Shown here: piece after piece, positions 36,229 to 45,044 of the stretch | How the letters are laid out: each line of letters opens with the position of its first letter | Position numbering within the stretch: the stretch's first letter is position 1 | Assembly: GCA_905182375.1 (NCBI GenBank) | Contig: CAJJBF010000003.1 | Coordinates: 1 to 64,000, forward strand | Length of the DNA stretch: 64,000 nucleotides | Source of the DNA: Flammeovirgaceae bacterium UBA4465 | GTDB taxonomy: Bacteria > Bacteroidota > Bacteroidia > Cytophagales > Cyclobacteriaceae | Direction of reading: 5' to 3' | Made by a program: the position numbers and the translations under genes | Notes under the pieces: generated by a model | The model's input: only the letters and a program-made list of their open reading frames with translations | Told to the model about the DNA's origin: nothing | Database searches by the model: none

Positions 36229-37257
36229 ATGTCTGATAAAGATGTGCTTTTTATGAAGAGGGCTTTTGCGCTTGCTCTTTTAGGTATGGGTAAAGTGGCC
36301 CCCAACCCATTGGTAGGCTGTGTCATCGTGAAAAATGGAAAAATCATCGGAGAAGGATTTCATCAAGCCTACGGTGCAGCACATGCAGAGGTCAATGCCA
36401 TTAAAAATGCGACTACTGCGATTGCAGGGGCCACCGTATATGTCACGCTGGAACCTTGCGCCCATTATGGTAAAACACCGCCTTGCGCAGATTTGCTCAT
36501 TGCTAAAAAGGTAGCCAGAGTTGTCATGGCTTCTCAAGATCCATTTGACGCGGTCAATGGTGCGGGCATCAAACGACTCAAGGCTGCCGGAATTCAAGTC
36601 GAAATAGGATGCATGAAAAAAGAAGGGCATCACGTAAATCGCCGTTTTTTTACCTCTACATCAAAAAACAGACCTTACATTATTTTAAAATGGGCACAAA
36701 CACAAGATCATTTTGTCGCCAGAACTGATTTTAATTCTAAATGGATCAGTAATCCCCTATCAAGACAACTTGTGCATAAATGGCGCAGTGAGGAGATGGG
36801 TATTCTGGTAGGCTACAATACGGCCAAACATGATAACCCCAGATTAACTACTCGAGATTGGCAAGGATCAAATCCCACCAGAATCGTAATAGATCCAAGA
36901 AATGAATTGAATGAAGCCCTTCATCTTTTCGATGGAACTCAAAAAACTTTAGTATTTACCCAATTTCCAAAAAAGAGTAGGAAAAACATCACCTATCACA
37001 CTTTGGATTCAGCGGATCCCATCACAGCCATTTTAGATCAACTTCATCAATTGAATATTCAGTCCATTCTCGTGGAAGGAGGCACTCATACCATCGAGAA
37101 ATTCCTTAGTTTAAACCTTTGGGATGAAGCCCGTGTTTTTACCAGTCCCCAAAAATTTTCTAGAGGTATTCAAGCACCCAAGATGGTGGCTCTACCTCAC
37201 CAAAGCACCCAGATTTCAAATGATACGTTAACTACCTACTACAATGAGCATAACTAA
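36229..37257 (+). CDS. ribD: Bifunctional riboflavin deaminase/reductase
   Basis: Carries out the second and third steps of riboflavin synthesis: deamination of the pyrimidine followed by reduction of the ribosyl side chain. The deaminase domain (about residues 1-140) has the zinc ligands in AAHAEVNAI and EPCAHYGKTPPCADLL. The reductase domain starts near residue 145 (RPYIILKWAQTQDHFVA) and has WISNPLSRQLVHKWRSEEMGILV and ILVEGGTHTIEKFL. The open frame begins at a TTG five codons earlier; the ATG at 36229 is the natural start. It is followed by a cupin gene overlapping by 14 bp. Confidence 0.95.
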   Translation: MSDKDVLFMKRAFALALLGMGKVAPNPLVGCVIVKNGKIIGEGFHQAYGAAHAEVNAIKNATTAIAGATVYVTLEPCAHYGKTPPCADLLIAKKVARVVMASQDPFDAVNGAGIKRLKAAGIQVEIGCMKKEGHHVNRRFFTSTSKNRPYIILKWAQTQDHFVARTDFNSKWISNPLSRQLVHKWRSEEMGILVGYNTAKHDNPRLTTRDWQGSNPTRIVIDPRNELNEALHLFDGTQKTLVFTQFPKKSRKNITYHTLDSADPITAILDQLHQLNIQSILVEGGTHTIEKFLSLNLWDEARVFTSPQKFSRGIQAPKMVALPHQSTQISNDTLTTYYNEHN

Positions 37258-37609
37258 AAGTAACATTCAAGAAAAATTTGATCACTTCACTTCACATTGG
37301 ACCCCACATGTAGTTGCAGAACTTAATGGTCAGGCCGTTAAAATCGCTAAAATCAAGGGTGATTTTATTTGGCATCAACACGACGATGAAGACGAGATGT
37401 TTTGGGTAGTCAAGGGATGTATGAAAATGGAACTTCGTGACCAAACCCTGGTATTACATGAAGGAGACTTCGCCGTTATACCTAAAGGCGTTGAACACAA
37501 ACCCTCGGCAGAAAATGAAACCCAGATATTGATGTTTGAACCCAAAGAAACGCTCAATACAGGATCTGCTCAAGGTCCATTGACCGTACAAAATCCTCAA
37601 ATAATATAA
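37244..37609 (+). CDS. Cupin-domain protein
   Basis: Single-domain cupin of 121 residues. The metal-site motif is FIWHQHDDEDEMFWVVKGCMKM (His, His, Glu around residues 45-60), with the second motif FAVIPKGVEHKPSAENE supplying the last histidine. Such small cupins are metal-binding enzymes or sugar/vitamin-binding proteins; the substrate cannot be told. It overlaps ribD by 14 bp and the next start follows within 3 bp, so it is cotranscribed with ribD and the fRMsr gene. Confidence 0.85.
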   Translation: MSITKSNIQEKFDHFTSHWTPHVVAELNGQAVKIAKIKGDFIWHQHDDEDEMFWVVKGCMKMELRDQTLVLHEGDFAVIPKGVEHKPSAENETQILMFEPKETLNTGSAQGPLTVQNPQII

Positions 37610-37611
37610 CC

Positions 37612-38082
37612 ATGGAGGCAGAAATCATTTTAGATAAATCCAAATCAAAGGAAGAAAGATATCAAACGATACTTCCTAAGTTGACAGCCTTGATAAAAGA
37701 TGAACCCGACCTCATAGCCAATATGGCCAATATGGCTGCCGTTTTAAAAATGTCCTTTGATTTCTTTTGGGTAGGTTTTTACCTTGTCAAAAATAAAACC
37801 CTGGTGCTCGGTCCTTTTCAAGGTCCTATAGCCTGTACCAGAATCCCACTGGGCAAAGGTGTTTGCGGACGCAGCTGGGAGCAAAAAAATACCATCATCG
37901 TTCCAGATGTTGAGTTATTTCCGGGTCACATTGCTTGCAGTGGTGATTCGAAATCTGAAATTGTGATCCCAAAAATAAAAGAGGATAACGTGCTTTTCGT
38001 GCTCGATGTAGACAGTGATGTCTTGAATTCTTTCGATGAAATAGATGCGCATTATTTAACCACGTTCATCGCGCTGATCTAA
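37612..38082 (+). CDS. Free methionine-(R)-sulfoxide reductase (GAF domain)
   Basis: Repairs oxidised free methionine. The 156-residue protein is one GAF domain. The three cysteines of the fRMsr mechanism are in IACTRIPLG, KGVCGRSWEQ and GHIACSGDSKSEIVIP, about residues 63-111, and the substrate-binding SEIV is present. The conserved WVGFYLV near residue 49 is typical. It is the last gene of the ribD operon and its stop lies 10 bp from the convergent RDD gene. Confidence 0.92.
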   Translation: MEAEIILDKSKSKEERYQTILPKLTALIKDEPDLIANMANMAAVLKMSFDFFWVGFYLVKNKTLVLGPFQGPIACTRIPLGKGVCGRSWEQKNTIIVPDVELFPGHIACSGDSKSEIVIPKIKEDNVLFVLDVDSDVLNSFDEIDAHYLTTFIALI

Positions 38083-38092
38083 ATCTTTCAGC

Positions 38093-38601
38093 CTAGGGCT
38101 CTGGCACGGGCCGAATAACATAAGATCCTGCGATCAAGTCATGCAGCGCTTGTTTGTTTTTAGTTACTGCAGCCATCAGATAACCCAACATAAAAATCAA
38201 GCTAGATAAGAATTTACTCATATTTCTGACCAAACAATAAAGGAAATTAAGCCGCGCACCTTGCTGATCTACCACTTTAATCCCCAATGCAAGCTTACCT
38301 AGAGAAGCTTGTAGATGACTTGATTCTAAAAGGGAAAAGTAAAGTGTTTAGCAATAAATCCTGCAAAAATAAGCGGACGGGCTTGGTCTATCCATAGTCC
38401 TAAATCTGTGAAGAATACCTCATCATACCGTTCATAAGCCTCCCAATCAAAAGGTACATCCACAAAAGCAAAACCTAAGCTCAGCAAAAAGGGTATAATG
38501 ACGATGATTTGTAAAAGCTGCAAAACAAAAGCGTCAAGTACATAAGCTAAAAGACGCAATCCAAAACTTGCATAATTTTTATTATTCACTTCGGCCATCA
38601 T
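38093..38601 (-). pseudogene. RDD-family membrane protein, frameshifted
   Basis: The first part (38601-38326) begins YASFGLRLLAYVLDAFVLQLL, the Arg-Asp-containing helix of RDD proteins. After GFIAKH the frame goes wrong. The second half in another frame reads LESSHLQASLGKLALGIKVVDQQG, the usual central text, and NKQALHDLIAGSYVIR at the end with the conserved His-Asp. A single frameshift near 38336-38342 joins them. The repaired protein of about 168 residues is normal. It overlaps the psd stop by one base and so belongs to the leftward lipid operon. The function of RDD proteins is mostly unknown. Confidence 0.8.
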
Positions 38602-39257
38602 TACTTTAGATGAGCGATGATGGTTTCTCCTCCCATAGTCTTATCCCCTATTTTCACCTTTAAGTCTGCCTCCAAGGGGAGAAAAAGATCTACTCGGCTT
38701 CCAAATCTTATAAAACCCACCTCATCTGCTGCATCTACCTTATCCTCCAGTTCTTTATAAAATGCTATTCTTCTCGCTACAGCTCCAGCTATTTGCCTCA
38801 TAAAAATGCGTACCCCATTTGACATTTCAAAACCAATGGAAGTCCTTTCATTCTCCGTGCTCGATTTGGGATGCCAGGCTACCAAGTATTTACCCGGATG
38901 ATAATGAAAATAATTTATTTTTCCTGAGACAGGCGCTCGATTGATGTGTACATTTAAGGGAGACATAAAGATGGACACTTGTATCCGCTCCTCTTTGAGA
39001 AACTCATCAACCATCACTTTTTCTAAAACGACTACTTTCCCCTCAGCAGGGGCAATGACTAGATTATCCCCCACGGGGGCTTGAATCTTAGGCACACGAA
39101 AAAAAGCAACCACCAAAACTAAAAAAATCGCCGATAAGCTACCTAAAACCAATCTGAATAGCTCCAGTGGAATTAACCATGTGAGCAATAAAAACAGTGC
39201 AAAAACACCTATGACGAACCAGGGTATAATCATATACCCTTCCTTATGTAATTTCAT
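38601..39257 (-). CDS. psd: Phosphatidylserine decarboxylase (short form)
   Basis: Makes phosphatidylethanolamine from phosphatidylserine at the inner membrane. The 218-residue protein starts with two membrane segments (WFVIGVFALFLLLTWLIPL and a second one). It then has the family texts VIAPAEGKVVV, FMSPLNVHINRAPVSGKI near residue 100 and the histidine in FHYHPGKY. The self-cleavage site is in IRFGSRVDLFLP, where Gly-Ser yields the pyruvoyl group. It is cotranscribed with glutamate dehydrogenase and cdsA; only 1 bp separates it from the former. Confidence 0.93.
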   Translation of the reverse strand: MKLHKEGYMIIPWFVIGVFALFLLLTWLIPLELFRLVLGSLSAIFLVLVVAFFRVPKIQAPVGDNLVIAPAEGKVVVLEKVMVDEFLKEERIQVSIFMSPLNVHINRAPVSGKINYFHYHPGKYLVAWHPKSSTENERTSIGFEMSNGVRIFMRQIAGAVARRIAFYKELEDKVDAADEVGFIRFGSRVDLFLPLEADLKVKIGDKTMGGETIIAHLK

Positions 39258-40532
39258 TTAAAACCCTCCTCTAAATGTGTATGTCTTGGCCACCTTATCA
39301 ATGGCTACTATATAGGCTGCAATACGTAGTGAAACATCATATTGCAATGCCGTCTCATAGACGTTATTAAATGCATCCTTCATGATCCGATCCGAACGCC
39401 TATTGACACGTTCGCCCGTCCATTTATAACCCAATCTATTTTGGACCCACTCAAAATATGAAACCGTAACACCCCCCGCATTGGCTAAAATATCAGGAAC
39501 TGACAATATTCCCAAATCGTTTAATATTTTGTCTGCCTTCGCCGAAGTAGGTCCATTGGATCCTTCGACAATCAATCTTGCCTTGATGTTCTTGGCGTTG
39601 TGTACCGTAATGACATCTTCCACTGCCGCCGGGACCAGCACGTCCACATCCAATAACAATAATTCATCAGCTGGCATCACTTCTGCCCCAGAAAATCCAA
39701 TCAACGAGCCCTTATGCGCTTGTTGATAGGCCACGGCATCTGAAATATTAATCCCATTTTCATTATAATAAGCCTGAGAAATATCACTCAACGCCACAAT
39801 TTTCACTCCACGCTCATCTAATAAACGCGCCGCCCATGAACCCACATTGCCAAAACCTTGAACGGCACACGTCGCTCTAAAAGGATTTAATTTTAGTTTC
39901 TCCATAGCAGCCAGTGCGATCACCATCACGCCACGACCTGTCGCCTCGGTACGTCCCAGCGACCCTCCTAAAACAACCGGCTTACCCGTAACTACTGCAT
40001 TGATGGTCATCCCATAAGATCGAGAATATTGATCCATCAACCAGGCCATTTCTCGTGGGCCTGTGCCCATATCTGGTGCAGGGATGTCCCTATCCGGGCC
40101 AAATATTTCTTGCAAAGCCATGGTATAGGACCGTGTCAAACGTTCCATTTCTCCTGCTGACATGGTTCCTGGATCGCATTTAATCCCACCTTTGGCGCCT
40201 CCAAAAGGAATATCAACTACCGCACATTTCCACGTCATCCAAGCGGCCAATGCTTTTACCTCATCTAGGTTGACATCCATGTCCATTCGGATCCCTCCTT
40301 TGGAAGGACCCAATATATTGGAATGAATCACTCGATATCCTTCAAAAACTTCTATCTGCCCATTGTCCATGGTGATAGGTAAAGTCACGATGACTTGCTT
40401 AACAGGAGATTTTAAGACGTTATAAATTTGCTGATTAAGACCCAGATGCTCTGCGGCAATCTGGAATCTAGACATCATAGACTCAAAAGGATTTTCTTTG
40501 TCCTTTATGGGTGCTGGTTCTATGTAACTCAT
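39258..40532 (-). CDS. Glu/Leu/Phe/Val dehydrogenase (glutamate dehydrogenase)
   Basis: Oxidative deamination of an amino acid, most likely glutamate, to the 2-oxoacid. The 424-residue protein has GPSKGGIRMDMDVNLDEVKALA near residue 76, the active-site lysine in VVDIPFGGAKGGIKCDP near 110-120, the NAD fold with AVQGFGNVGSWAARLLDERG near 222, and VEGSNGPTSAKAD near 325. The ending YTFRGGF is typical. The length matches the hexameric 45-kDa class. It lies between cdsA and psd, two phospholipid genes, with a 67-bp gap before it that may hold its promoter. Confidence 0.93.
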   Translation of the reverse strand: MSYIEPAPIKDKENPFESMMSRFQIAAEHLGLNQQIYNVLKSPVKQVIVTLPITMDNGQIEVFEGYRVIHSNILGPSKGGIRMDMDVNLDEVKALAAWMTWKCAVVDIPFGGAKGGIKCDPGTMSAGEMERLTRSYTMALQEIFGPDRDIPAPDMGTGPREMAWLMDQYSRSYGMTINAVVTGKPVVLGGSLGRTEATGRGVMVIALAAMEKLKLNPFRATCAVQGFGNVGSWAARLLDERGVKIVALSDISQAYYNENGINISDAVAYQQAHKGSLIGFSGAEVMPADELLLLDVDVLVPAAVEDVITVHNAKNIKARLIVEGSNGPTSAKADKILNDLGILSVPDILANAGGVTVSYFEWVQNRLGYKWTGERVNRRSDRIMKDAFNNVYETALQYDVSLRIAAYIVAIDKVAKTYTFRGGF

Positions 40533-40599
40533 TATATCAAACGTTGGGGTGCAAACGAATTTTATTTTACGGCAAAGCTAGCATTATTAATGATTTACT

Positions 40600-41418
40600 T
40601 CACAGTAGCTTTAAAAAAATAACGATGAAGGGAACCGTTAAGATGAGGCTATCAAAACGATCTAAGAAGCCCCCATGCCCCGGAATGATATTCCCTGAAT
40701 CCTTGATCGACATGGTCCGCTTAAAATGAGACTCCACCAAATCTCCGTAAGTCCCCGCAACAACTACTATGACCGCCACCGTTAACCATTCAAATAAAGA
40801 TAACTGTCCAAAATAAATCATCGTCAAATAAGCAAATCCAACGGCAAATAAGGTGCCTCCAATACTCCCTTCCCAAGATTTTTTAGGAGAGATTCTTTCA
40901 AATAATTTAGTTTTTCCAAACGCCGTACCTGCAAAATAAGCGCCCGTATCACTTGACCAAATGATCAGCATCAGGCCTAATAGTATTTCATAGGCATAGT
41001 CTCCACCATCAAAAACAATTACATTTATAAGCGAAAAAGGTAAGGCCACATAAGTGATTCCTAAATAATACAAAGCAATGTTTACAAAAGGATTCTGGTC
41101 TTTTTTCTTGTATAATTTAAAAATAAATATGGTTGAGGCCAAGGGGAAAATGAGAAACAAATACTTTCCGTCGAGATCTCCTCTTTCAATAAAAAAAGTC
41201 AATATGAACAACAAACCTCCAATAAACACTCCAAAAAAGCGGAGAGGCAGATAATCTTGCATTCTCACCAACCGGTAAAATTCCCATTGTGCTGAAATGC
41301 AGATCGCAAAGAAAATCAAAAAATAGCTCCACTCGCTCCACAGTATGGAGGATATAATGACAGCTGCACCAATGAAAGCAGAAAAAAGTCTCCTTTTTAA
41401 TTCAGAAAATTTATTCAA
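40600..41418 (-). CDS. cdsA: Phosphatidate cytidylyltransferase
   Basis: Makes CDP-diacylglycerol, the precursor of all phospholipids. The 272-residue membrane protein has seven or eight hydrophobic segments. The C-terminal signature is readable: SSDTGAYFAGTAFGKTKL, SPKKSWEGSIGGTLF, GDLVESHFKR, and DSGNIIPGHGGFLDRFDSL. The catalytic Asp residues in these segments are present. The start overlaps the DUF2007 stop by 8 bp. Confidence 0.95.
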   Translation of the reverse strand: MNKFSELKRRLFSAFIGAAVIISSILWSEWSYFLIFFAICISAQWEFYRLVRMQDYLPLRFFGVFIGGLLFILTFFIERGDLDGKYLFLIFPLASTIFIFKLYKKKDQNPFVNIALYYLGITYVALPFSLINVIVFDGGDYAYEILLGLMLIIWSSDTGAYFAGTAFGKTKLFERISPKKSWEGSIGGTLFAVGFAYLTMIYFGQLSLFEWLTVAVIVVVAGTYGDLVESHFKRTMSIKDSGNIIPGHGGFLDRFDSLILTVPFIVIFLKLL

Positions 41419-41620
41419 AATTTATTTCTTTTTTAATGACCCTTATGGCTTCCAACACGTGCATGGAATCTACCCTGACTTCAAATTTTCCAAAATGATA
41501 AGAGCTGTCTTTTAAGTCAACAATTACCGGATTGAGACCCTCACCTTCAAGAATGGCCTTTACAATTTCTGCCCGGTGGGCAGAAGTGTCCTCAAAAACT
41601 TTTTGCCAGACCTTCCTCAT
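41411..41620 (-). CDS. DUF2007-family protein
   Basis: Small 69-residue protein of the DUF2007 ('signal-transducing') family with a ferredoxin-like fold. It has VFEDTSAHRAEIVKAILEGEGLNPVIVD followed by FGKFEVRVDSMHVLEAIRVI. The function is unknown. It overlaps the CPBP protease gene by 29 bp upstream and cdsA by 8 bp downstream, so the three are coupled. Confidence 0.85.
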   Translation of the reverse strand: MRKVWQKVFEDTSAHRAEIVKAILEGEGLNPVIVDLKDSSYHFGKFEVRVDSMHVLEAIRVIKKEINFE

Positions 41621-42548
41621 TCATTAAATAAATTTTTCGAAGTATAAAAAGTAAACAGATCGTGAAAATAAAGAAAATTAAAAGAATGTAGGTATCAAAG
41701 TTAATTTCGTCCCCCAATAAATCAAATGAAATCAGGCCTTTTTGAAACAAAAACATCAAAATTAAGAGTGAAACCATTTATTGATAAAATGGCCGAGTAC
41801 AGACAAAAACAAACTTCCTGACCAATAATATAAATAACCAAAAATAGCCCCCAACAGCATTCGAGGTACTAATCCATAAAATTGATTGTGAAATAGGGAA
41901 AATATCAAAGCAGAAGCCCAAATAGCAATATGCGGGTTTTTCACAGCACTTCTCAATATATTTTGTAATATCCCCCTAAATAAAAATTCTTCCCCCAGTG
42001 CAGGAATAATAGCAACCACCAACATACACAACAGAAAATGACCCGTACTCTCAAAGTCTGTGAGAAACTCAGTTAACTCCGCCAATTTCAACTCCTGTGC
42101 TTGTGCATAATATTCAAATTCACTCAAGAAAGCGGGTAATTGAAGGGCCTTGTTCCACTCAATAATCACAGTATTGACTCCCCGCAAATGAAATAACCAT
42201 CACAATCGTTATTAAAGCCGCTTTAAAATAAAATTTAGGAATTATAAGGAATTTTTTCAGCTCGATCTTTGCATACTTATACACCACCCATGCCGGAGTA
42301 AGAATAAAAGTCCCTATGGCTGAAACCCCTAAAAGTACCAACATTGGTATTTTAGCCTCAGGATAAGCTACAGGTTTCCCCAGCATAGCTGTTACAATTT
42401 GAAGGTCAAAATCATAAAAAGGAAGTAGCATCATCAGTCCCAAAAAATTGAACGCAAAGACCGCTGCCAACTCATATCCTACCAAAATAAGTAGGAGCCA
42501 ACCTATAGATTTTTGATTTTGATTCGTTTGTGAAAACATATTGTCCAT
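41592..42548 (-). pseudogene. CPBP-family intramembrane metalloprotease, two frameshifts
   Basis: Polytopic protease of the CPBP (CAAX-protease and bacteriocin-processing) family. The N-terminal frame (42548 to 42159) gives helices such as IGWLLLILVGYELAAVFAF. The middle frame (to 41762) contains the active-site motifs IIPALGEEFLFRGILQNIL (Glu-Glu-x3-Arg) and FSLFHNQFYGLVPRMLLG, then SVLGHFIN. The third piece (41777 to 41592) starts near LLILMFLFQKGLI and ends with a last helix and NEEGLAKSF. One frameshift near 42165-42185 and one near 41765-41780 join them to about 318 residues, a normal length. It leads the operon with DUF2007 and cdsA. Conserved catalytic text argues the protein was functional until recently. 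Confidence 0.8.
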
Positions 42549-42586
42549 AATTGGCCTAAATTTACAAAATAATTAATCGTGTTTTG

Positions 42587-43576
42587 GTGAAAATTGGAAA
42601 TATAGAATTGGGAGACTTTCCCTTACTGCTGGCCCCTATGGAAGACGTCAGCGACCCCCCTTTTAGGGCAGTCTGCAAAGAAAATGGGGCTGACCTGATG
42701 TATACTGAATTTATTTCAGCAGAGGGTTTAATTAGAGACGCGGACAAAAGCGTTCAAAAACTAGATATTTACGATTACGAACGCCCCATTGGTATTCAGA
42801 TTTTTGGCGAAAAAATTGAATCAATGCGGGAGGCAGCTGCCATTGCTGAAAATGCTGATCCCGAAATTATTGACATTAACTATGGGTGCCCTGTAAAAAA
42901 AGTGGCTTGCAAAGGTGCGGGTGCAGGAATATTACTAGACTTGCCCAAGATGCAGGCCATGACCTCAGAAATTGTTAAAAGGGTAAATAAGCCCGTTACT
43001 GTCAAAACAAGACTTGGATGGGATGAAAACAGTATTAAAATAGAAGAAGTCGCTATGCGTCTTCAAGATGTGGGGGTCCAGGCCCTAACAATACATGGTC
43101 GTACACGAAAACAGATGTATAAAGGTGAGGCCAATTGGTCGCTCATTGCAAAAGTTAAAGAAAATCCCAACATCCATATCCCCATATTTGGTAATGGAGA
43201 TATTGATTCTCCTCAGAAGGCGCTCGCCTATAAAAATAGATATGGGATTGATGGCATCATGATAGGAAGAGCAGCCATCGGGTATCCATGGATATTTAAC
43301 GAAATTAAGCATTTTATGGCAACGGGAAATGAACTTAGGCCCCCATCCATTTCTGAGCGAGTCGACGTCGCCAAGAGACATCTGGATTTTTCTCTAGAAT
43401 GGAAAGGGGAAAGATTAGGCATTTTTGAGATGAGACGTCATTATACCAACTACTTCAAGAGAATACCGGATTTTAAATCCTATCGAACCCGCTTAGTAGA
43501 AACGGAAGAACCTGCACTTATTTTGGCTATTTTAGACGAAATAAAGTCTCAATTTTCTGAAATCGCCCTGGTGTAG
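42587..43576 (+). CDS. dusB: tRNA-dihydrouridine synthase (DusB type)
   Basis: FMN enzyme that reduces uridine to dihydrouridine in the tRNA D-loop. The 329-residue protein has LLLAPMEDVSDPPFR near residue 13, GIQIFGEKIESM, DINYGCPVKKVACKGAGAGIL near 100-120 with the catalytic cysteine, VTVKTRLGWDE, LTIHGRTRKQMYKGEANW and GNGDIDSPQKA. Starts at 42584 (TTG) or 42587 (GTG) are both possible; GTG gives the usual VKIGN beginning. It is divergent from the CPBP gene and 3 bp before an EamA transporter. Confidence 0.94.
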   Translation: MKIGNIELGDFPLLLAPMEDVSDPPFRAVCKENGADLMYTEFISAEGLIRDADKSVQKLDIYDYERPIGIQIFGEKIESMREAAAIAENADPEIIDINYGCPVKKVACKGAGAGILLDLPKMQAMTSEIVKRVNKPVTVKTRLGWDENSIKIEEVAMRLQDVGVQALTIHGRTRKQMYKGEANWSLIAKVKENPNIHIPIFGNGDIDSPQKALAYKNRYGIDGIMIGRAAIGYPWIFNEIKHFMATGNELRPPSISERVDVAKRHLDFSLEWKGERLGIFEMRRHYTNYFKRIPDFKSYRTRLVETEEPALILAILDEIKSQFSEIALV

Positions 43577-43579
43577 CCC

Positions 43580-44473
43580 ATGACTACAAGACATCCAGCC
43601 ATTGCTTGGGCTCTTTTCATAATTTTATCTGTAATATGGGGGAGTTCTTTTATCCTCATAAAAAAGGGACTGACCGCTCTCGGCCCTGAAGAAGTTGCTA
43701 CATTGAGGATCGCATCGGCCTCATTGGTGCTTCTGCCCTTTGCGGTAAGTCGAATCAAGCAAATAAATAAAAAAAATATTACCTCTCTGATATTGGTAGG
43801 CTTTATGGGCAGTTTACTGCCTGCACTATTTTTTGCACTGGCTCAAACTAAATTACCGAGTGCTTTGACAGGGATCATGAATGCACTCACGCCCTTTTTC
43901 ACGATCATTATTTCGGTTTTATTCTTTAATGTAAAACCTGATAAAAGGGTTTATTTCGGTGTCACGTTAGGCTTTTTGGGTACCCTTTTCCTTATTTCCA
44001 CAAGAGAAAATGGCCAACTTTCATTCAATTATTATGCCTTTTTCGTAGTGGCCGCCACGGTACTTTATGGAATCAACGCCAACCTCATTAAACATTATTT
44101 GGGCGGCTTAAAATCTCTCAGTATTGCCAGTCTCTCTTTAATCATGGTGGGGCCATTGGCCGTTATTTATCTCTTCCTCTTTACCCCATTTTTAGATCAC
44201 ATCCATGAACCAAAAGTATTGATGGCTTCAGGTTATATCGTAATTTTAGGAGTACTTGGTACGGCCCTCGCCCTTATTTTATTTAATAAGATGGTCCAAC
44301 TTACCAATGCCGTCTTCTCTACCTCCGTCACTTATGTGATTCCAATAATTTCCGTTTTTTGGGGTTTCATAGATGGTGAAAAATTGAGCCTTATACAACT
44401 CGCAAGTATGCTGACAATTATGCTCGGTATATTTATCTCCAACAGCAAAAAAGTCATAAAAAAACTTGGCTAG
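43580..44473 (+). CDS. EamA/DMT-family transporter
   Basis: Inner-membrane protein of 297 residues with ten predicted helices in two EamA repeats. The first repeat opens with WALFIILSVIWGSSFILIKKGL and the GPEEVATLRI text, and the second begins about residue 150 (YYAFFVVAATVLYGINANLIK). Members export amino acids or metabolites, but the substrate is unknown. It follows dusB by 3 bp and is convergent with ompH; the shared hairpin at the stop codon is listed separately. Confidence 0.9.
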   Translation: MTTRHPAIAWALFIILSVIWGSSFILIKKGLTALGPEEVATLRIASASLVLLPFAVSRIKQINKKNITSLILVGFMGSLLPALFFALAQTKLPSALTGIMNALTPFFTIIISVLFFNVKPDKRVYFGVTLGFLGTLFLISTRENGQLSFNYYAFFVVAATVLYGINANLIKHYLGGLKSLSIASLSLIMVGPLAVIYLFLFTPFLDHIHEPKVLMASGYIVILGVLGTALALILFNKMVQLTNAVFSTSVTYVIPIISVFWGFIDGEKLSLIQLASMLTIMLGIFISNSKKVIKKLG

Positions 44474-44483
44474 CCAGGTTTTA
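44461..44483. terminator. Bidirectional hairpin between EamA and ompH genes
   Basis: AAAACTTGGC pairs with GCCAGGTTTT around TA, with one T-G wobble. The stop codon of the transporter is in the loop. A-run and T-run flanks on both sides suit termination of both convergent transcripts. Confidence 0.5.
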
Positions 44484-44492
44484 GTAAAAAGC

Positions 44493-45023
44493 TTAATTTC
44501 CCGATGGTGGATCGATTCCTAACTTTTTGAGAACCAATTCAGAGATATCATGTTGTTCACTTGCATAAAGTAATACATCAAAGCCTGGGCTTCCCGCACT
44601 CAATACCATTGAAAATCCATTTTCTTCGGCAACAGCCTGTATAGCTGTTCCTATTTTTTCAACCGCAGGCTGTAATAATTGATTCCGCTTAGACACCAAT
44701 GATTGCTCAGCATCTGTTTGGAATTGTTGCAGGGACTCCTGCAAGCCGGTAAGCTCACGTTGCTTATCTGCCTTGATCAACTCGTTGTAACTCGCCTCAT
44801 TGGCCTGATAATCTCCTATTTTGGTCTGTAAATCTTGATACTTTGCTTTCAACTGATTTTGTAGCTGTGTTTCATACGCCCTCAAATCAGCTTCAATCTG
44901 TTTTGCCTCGGGTAATAAACCTAACAAATATTCTGCATTTGTATAGCCAATCTTCAATTCTTGTGCATTTGTTACACTCATTGTGAACATGGCTAGCGCA
45001 CATATTAATAACTTGATTTTCAT
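44493..45023 (-). CDS. OmpH/Skp-like periplasmic chaperone (second copy)
   Basis: Periplasmic chaperone of 176 residues for nascent outer-membrane proteins. It has a signal peptide (KIKLLICALAMFTMSVTNAQ), then LKIGYTNAEYLLGLLPEAKQ, a long coiled coil (residues about 45-130), and the C-terminal beta part GFSMVLSAGSPGFDVLLYASEQHDISELVL. It has the Skp form of arms plus a small body. It follows another OmpH gene and BamA, whose clients it should protect. A 21-bp spacer separates the two. Confidence 0.92.
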   Translation of the reverse strand: MKIKLLICALAMFTMSVTNAQELKIGYTNAEYLLGLLPEAKQIEADLRAYETQLQNQLKAKYQDLQTKIGDYQANEASYNELIKADKQRELTGLQESLQQFQTDAEQSLVSKRNQLLQPAVEKIGTAIQAVAEENGFSMVLSAGSPGFDVLLYASEQHDISELVLKKLGIDPPSGN

Positions 45024-45044
45024 AATATATAAATTAAATAAATT

